From Akkermansiaceae bacterium (lineage in GTDB: Bacteria > Verrucomicrobiota > Verrucomicrobiia > Verrucomicrobiales > Akkermansiaceae), in contig JAFLSS010000001.1 in assembly GCA_022510805.1 (NCBI GenBank), positions 59,143-104,290 of the forward strand: a stretch of 45,148 nt of DNA. Direction: 5' to 3'. This document shows positions 45,137 through 45,148 of this stretch, one piece after another (the stretch's first letter is position 1; every line of letters begins with the position of its first letter). Under the pieces are notes generated by a model. That model was not told the origin of the DNA. It saw only the letters and a program-made list of their open reading frames with translations, and did no database searches. The position numbers and the translations under genes are program-made.

Positions 45137-45148
45137 GCGAGCACTATA

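Overview
The window is about 45 kb of chromosome from a fairly GC-rich bacterium, with no rRNA, tRNA, IS element, phage genes or CRISPR array that I can see. The gene content best fits a gut or host-associated member of Verrucomicrobiota, near Akkermansia. The clues are a GH109-type glycosidase, a eukaryotic-like glycogen branching enzyme, an unsplit glycine decarboxylase, MoxR/Bat genes, an NrfD-like protein next to a cytochrome c, and menaquinone synthesis. This placement is inference; no 16S or marker phylogeny was possible.

Layout, left to right. 1-5129 (minus): a MoxR ATPase / DUF58 / DUF4381 / BatA / BatB-BatC operon running off the left edge. 5280-9165 (plus): a Ppx/GppA homologue with a degenerate nucleotide site, a candidate structured RNA, a secreted protein and a membrane protein. 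9249-13902 (minus): the glycine cleavage operon gcvT-gcvH-gcvP. 13999-16204 (plus): a small, less GC-rich island holding a small membrane protein, a 50-bp tandem palindrome array and hipBA. 16347-17111: tpiA. 17206-23837 (minus): glgB, mutL, an NrfD-like quinol subunit, a monohaem cytochrome c and a polytopic membrane protein, tightly packed.

23985-26833: a squalene/phytoene synthase, peptide deformylase and a secreted ankyrin protein. 26950-31034: an exported UGSC-like protein, a DUF805/zinc-ribbon/GYF_2 membrane protein and an MFS transporter. 31178-35119 (minus): an SDR, a DMT transporter, a TetR regulator, a stranded Tat signal peptide and a GH109-like enzyme, with two tandem operators at the promoter. 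35215-39377: an unknown protein, an Old Yellow Enzyme homologue (plus), then pyrC / DUF3820 / menA (minus). 39499-43311: a 1270-residue secreted protein with three class D beta-lactamase-like domains that have lost their catalytic residues, around an ankyrin block. 43589-44980: an AGCS sodium:amino acid symporter.

Three signals stand out. First, at least twelve genes carry a sigma70-like promoter whose -10 box lies only 6-10 nt before the start codon, so their mRNAs should be leaderless or nearly so; this also fixes many start codons. Second, an array of eight palindromes with an exact 50-bp period abuts the -35 box of hipBA. Third, the triplicated pseudo-beta-lactamase/ankyrin protein looks like a new architecture. 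All calls come from reading the sequence by eye; no database search was possible.
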